The notes below the pieces were generated by a model. The model worked only from the letters and a program-made list of their open reading frames with translations, was not told where the DNA came from and searched no databases. Shown here piece by piece: positions 61,494 through 64,000 of a stretch of DNA of 64,000 nt; the first letter of the stretch is position 1; each line of letters opens with the position of its first letter. Origin of the DNA: Methylovulum miyakonense HT12 (GTDB taxonomy: Bacteria; Pseudomonadota; Gammaproteobacteria; Methylococcales; Methylomonadaceae). The DNA lies in contig NZ_KB913025.1 of the NCBI RefSeq assembly GCF_000384075.1, positions 4,151,901 to 4,215,900 of the forward strand, given 5' to 3'. The position numbers and the translations under genes were made by a program.

Positions 61494-61901
61494 ATGTACG
61501 CTGAAATATCAATGCAAGACACATTAGAGCAATCAGAAGTTATTGCTCTATACCGAGCAAATGAATGGTCATCTGCTGAAAAGCCAGAACAGCTATTGGC
61601 GGCACTCCGTAACTCACACAGTCTTGTAACTGCACGCCTCAATGGACATCTTATCGGCATCGGTAACGCAATCTCTGATGGTCATCTTGTCGTTTACTTT
61701 CCTCACATGCTGGTACACCCAAACCATCAAAGGCAAGGTGTCGGAAAGCAAATGATGCAAGCTATGCAAGAAAAGTACACTGGTTTTCACCAACAAATGC
61801 TCACCGCTGACGGTAACGCCATTGATTTTTATAAGTCACTGGGGTTTTCCAGGGCAGGCAAAACCGAGCCGATGTGGATATATGCTGGCAGTGATCATTA
61901 A
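61494..61901 (+). CDS. GNAT-family acetyltransferase
   Basis: A 135-residue GNAT: the N-terminal YRANEWSSAEKPEQLLAAL, then HLVVYFPHMLVHPNHQRQGVGKQMMQAMQ (acetyl-CoA-binding motif RQGVGK, about 68-96) and TADGNAIDFYKSLGFSRAGKTEPMWIY at the end. The protein acetylated is unknown. I chose ATG at 61494; an in-frame TTG at 61470 is weaker. Confidence 0.88.
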   Translation: MYAEISMQDTLEQSEVIALYRANEWSSAEKPEQLLAALRNSHSLVTARLNGHLIGIGNAISDGHLVVYFPHMLVHPNHQRQGVGKQMMQAMQEKYTGFHQQMLTADGNAIDFYKSLGFSRAGKTEPMWIYAGSDH

Positions 61902-61991
61902 TGCCAAGACATCATCCCGCCGGAGCCAGCGCGATAAAACCGCGCATCGTCGGTATATTCAGCTGTTAGGCCGTCAATTATCGAGGCACAA

Positions 61992-62463
61992 ATGAACACT
62001 ATTGAATATGTGAAATTCGTAGAGCTAGATCCTGCGGAATTTATTCCTCTATTAAATAAGGAAAAACTCAGGAAACATCTTATCGATCATGAGTTATTTG
62101 ATGTGGAATTAGTAAAGTCGTGGATAGCTAGCAAAATTGAAGTTGATGCGTCCGGTTGTAAAGTAAGAGCTGTTTTAGTTAACGCTAACTTGTAACTTGG
62201 CTGGCTGGTGTGGCATTCAGCTTGAAGATGGAAAATATGAAGTTGCAATAGTCATTGATGAAAGTTATTGGGGCATAGGAGTAAAAATATTCCAGGACAT
62301 AATGGTTTGGGCTAAAGATTTTAATCATAAAACCGTATTTATCCATTTTCTTTATACCCGTCCGGAATATAAATTTTTGCGTAAAATCGCAAAGAACGTG
62401 TCTCAAAGCGAGCTTTATGGCAGTCAATTCACGACTTACGAGCTTGAGGTGGATAGTGCCTAA
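61992..62463 (+). pseudogene. GNAT-like gene broken by a 7 bp tandem duplication
   Basis: Frame 1 (61992-62195) reads MNTIEYVKFVELDPAEFIPLLNKEKLRKHL...KVRAVLVNANL; frame 2 continues LAGWCGIQLEDGKYEVAIVIDESYWGIGVKIFQDIMVWAKDF...RPEYKFLRKIAKNV to the stop at 62463. The frames meet at TAACTTGTAACTTG, a tandem repeat of TAACTTG; removing one copy joins them. The lesion looks recent because both parts are otherwise intact. Confidence 0.85.
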
Positions 62464-62562
62464 CCAGGCCATGCACAGAATGTCAAAAAGCTGCGTTCGT
62501 TTCTCTCACCCCTCTTTTGCTACCTGTGATGGCGGCGTTATACGGCAAATACTGGAACACAC

Positions 62563-62955
62563 ATGAAACTTGGCTATACCATTATCTACGTCCCCAACGT
62601 TACCGAATCACTGGCATTTTTTGAAGCGGCATTCGGTTTGTCACGCCGCTTCCTGCACGAGACTGGCAACTACGGCGAGCTTGAAACCGGCGCGACAACG
62701 CTCGCCTTTGCCTCGCATGCACTGGGAAAAATCAACCTGCCTTCAGGTTTTGTGGCGGCAAACGAATCCAGCAAACCACTGGGATTTGAAATCGCCTTGG
62801 TGACCGCCACGGTGGTTAAAGCACACGCTAACGCTTTGGCGGCAGGCGCTACGGAAGTAAAATCCCCTGAGCAAAAACCGTGGGGGCAAGTAGTTTCGTA
62901 TGTCCGCTGTCCTGATGGTACTTTGGTGGAAATCTGCTCGCCGGTAGGCGGATGA
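62563..62955 (+). CDS. VOC-family (glyoxalase-like) protein
   Basis: A 130-residue vicinal-oxygen-chelate protein: LGYTIIYVPNVTESLAFFEAAFGLSRRFLHETGNYGELETGATTLAFASH (about 2-52) and AAGATEVKSPEQKPWGQVVSYVRCPDGTLVEICSPVGG at the end are the usual two half-folds. Metal-binding Glu/His positions are present in ELET and VEICS. Such proteins act on glyoxal adducts, dioxygenase substrates or antibiotics; the substrate is unknown. Confidence 0.88.
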   Translation: MKLGYTIIYVPNVTESLAFFEAAFGLSRRFLHETGNYGELETGATTLAFASHALGKINLPSGFVAANESSKPLGFEIALVTATVVKAHANALAAGATEVKSPEQKPWGQVVSYVRCPDGTLVEICSPVGG

Positions 62956-62991
62956 TGTTTATATAAAACTTAACTCTCAAGTTGCTGAATA

Positions 62992-63696
62992 ATGCTGAAA
63001 TTTGACGACATAATTGCCCGCGCCCAAGACCGTAAAGGCGGCGAACAAGCCCTAAATGCCTTATTGCCCCAGTCGCCATTACGGGACGATCTTAAACACA
63101 TTGGCGATGACCGGGTGTTGGCGGAGATGACCAAGCGGGTGTTTTGCGCCGGCTTTGTCTGGAAAGTGATAGAAGCCAAATGGCCTGCATTTGAAGAAGC
63201 CTTTTTAGGGTTTAATCCAGATAGCTTAGTGTTCCAGCCCAACGAATTCTGGGATGGCTTGCTGGGCGACCAGCGCATCGTCCGCAATGCGGCAAAAATA
63301 TTCTCCGTGCGTGAGAACGCCATTTTTGTAAAGGAAATTGCCGACGAACAGGGCAGCTTCGGGCAATTTTTGGCGGCTTGGCCTTCATCCGACCAAATCG
63401 GCTTGATGGCGCTTCTAAACAAACGTGGCAACCGGCTTGGCGGCAATAGCGGACAACTGTTGCTGCGCCATTTAGGCTGGGACGCTTTTGTGCTGTCCAC
63501 CGATGTCGTGGCCTGTTTGCGCCAAGCCGGATTAGACATTGCCCCCGCCGTCAAATCGAAAGGCGACTTGGCTAAAGTGCAAGCGCAATTTAACGCTTGG
63601 GCGGAAGAAACCGGGCTTCCGTATTGCCATTTATCGAAAATTTGTGCGTTTTCGGTGGGTGAAAATTACAGCCAAAATCCTGAGCATTTTGATTGA
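62992..63696 (+). CDS. DNA-3-methyladenine glycosylase I (Tag-like)
   Basis: A 234-residue protein resembling the Tag/COG2818 glycosylases: FDDIIARAQDRKGGEQAL, DDRVLAEMTKRVFCAGFVWKVIEAKWPAFEEAFLGFNP and IVRNAAKIFSVRENAIFVKEIA (helical core), then LLRHLGWDAFVLSTDVVACLRQAGLDI. Tag removes 3-methyladenine from DNA. This member is longer than E. coli Tag (about 190 residues) and lacks an obvious zinc His/Cys cluster at the C-terminus, so it belongs to a divergent subgroup. Confidence 0.82.
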   Translation: MLKFDDIIARAQDRKGGEQALNALLPQSPLRDDLKHIGDDRVLAEMTKRVFCAGFVWKVIEAKWPAFEEAFLGFNPDSLVFQPNEFWDGLLGDQRIVRNAAKIFSVRENAIFVKEIADEQGSFGQFLAAWPSSDQIGLMALLNKRGNRLGGNSGQLLLRHLGWDAFVLSTDVVACLRQAGLDIAPAVKSKGDLAKVQAQFNAWAEETGLPYCHLSKICAFSVGENYSQNPEHFD

Positions 63697-63718
63697 TGGT
63701 TTGTGCAAGCTTTGCGCT

Positions 63719-63744
63719 GGAATCCAAAACCTGTTTTGGATTCC
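63719..63744. repeat. Dispersed 26 bp palindrome, copy 3
   Basis: GGAATCCAAAAC, CT, then GTTTTGGATTCC lies between the Tag-like and TrmO-like genes. It is nearly identical to the palindromes at 43721-43746 and 48849-48873, with covarying changes (AGTCC/GGACT versus AATCC/GGATT) that keep the pairing. Confidence 0.8.
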
Positions 63745-63830
63745 AAATCAAGAAACGTCAGCCATCGCCATTCTTTAAATGCTTTTACAGAACAGGACAA
63801 CCCTTGCCTTAACCTGCCGGAAGTTTGCCC

Positions 63831-64000
63831 ATGACTACACAATACACCATCGTTCTCATCGCCTATGTTTCCGAATCAAGAATTGCCGCAGAGGATGATT
63901 TCTGGAGCCGTGCGACTGCCGTCATTGAATTGACCGACGCTTTTCCAGAAGAAGCGCTCCTTGGCCTTGCCGATTTTTCGCATGTTGAAGTGCTGTTTTT
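63831..64000 (+). CDS. TrmO-like tRNA methyltransferase domain, partial
   Basis: The window ends inside this gene. The first 56 residues, MTTQYTIVLIAYVSESRIAA then EDDFWSRATAVIELTDAFPEEALLGLADFSHVEVLF, match the N-terminal start of TrmO/YaeB-type proteins (SAM-dependent N6-methylation of threonylcarbamoyl-adenosine in tRNA), in particular LLGLADFSHVEVLF. The rest is outside the window, so the subgroup cannot be confirmed. Confidence 0.7.
   Translation, partial: MTTQYTIVLIAYVSESRIAAEDDFWSRATAVIELTDAFPEEALLGLADFSHVEVLF

Noticed and set aside
1-64000. tRNA, rRNA or riboswitch genes
   Set aside because: No cloverleaf, rRNA-like or recognisable riboswitch sequence was seen by eye; a tRNAscan or Rfam search would be needed to exclude small RNAs.

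Overview
The window looks like an accessory region of a gammaproteobacterial genome of moderate GC. The mix of a Tps/TonB locus, ABATE/CGNR, DUF1348 and Ada/AlkA genes together with many IS fragments would suit a Methylococcales-type methanotroph, but no methane-oxidation, ribosomal or tRNA gene is present, so that placement is only an inference. I saw no rRNA, tRNA or CRISPR array.

Layout. (1) 1-10852: an IS630 end, a small membrane ORF, a serine resolvase with candidate binding sites, and a long leftward type I restriction-modification operon: HsdS-like half protein, HsdM, DUF1016 nuclease, HsdS, Fic, DUF559 nuclease, HsdR and a YgjP-like peptidase. (2) 11118-15221: a divergent, tightly overlapping three-gene operon encoding an MBL-fold hydrolase, a single-chain E2-E1-JAB ubiquitin-like conjugation protein and a four-helix membrane protein. 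It is a strong candidate for an antiviral or stress system, and a 35 bp palindrome separates it from the restriction operon. (3) 15233-17554: nested junk made of an IS1595 fragment, a decayed Tn7-like element with a broken tnsA, and a truncated IS66. (4) 17848-26234: two orphan ModA-like periplasmic proteins, a TpsA exoprotein, its TpsB transporter and a TonB-like protein. (5) 26369-31508: a compact Tn7-like transposon (tniQ, tnsC, split tnsB, tnsA) with 26 bp terminal inverted repeats, abutting a truncated Tn3 transposase. (6) 31508-42732: mostly IS and MITE debris around an orphan 449-residue protein, plus plasmid-like cargo (KfrA, antitoxin/PIN toxin). (7) 42892-64000: small metabolic, detoxification and repair genes (SDRs, GSTs, Ada-AlkA, Tag, TetR-tautomerase, HxlR regulators, GNATs), many of them broken.

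Common threads. At least three short repeat families occur: an IS1595-derived 124 bp MITE with 8 bp target duplications, a second MITE of about 110-116 bp with 9 bp duplications, and a 25-26 bp palindrome found in three intergenic gaps. REP-like sequence has become part of the fic reading frame. Several genes are split by single-base changes in homopolymer runs, so some of the broken genes could be sequencing errors and others real decay.

The most interesting items are the E2-E1-JAB/MBL/4-TM operon, the pair of related Tn7-like elements (one intact apart from tnsB, one decayed), and the Tps-TonB-binding protein locus.
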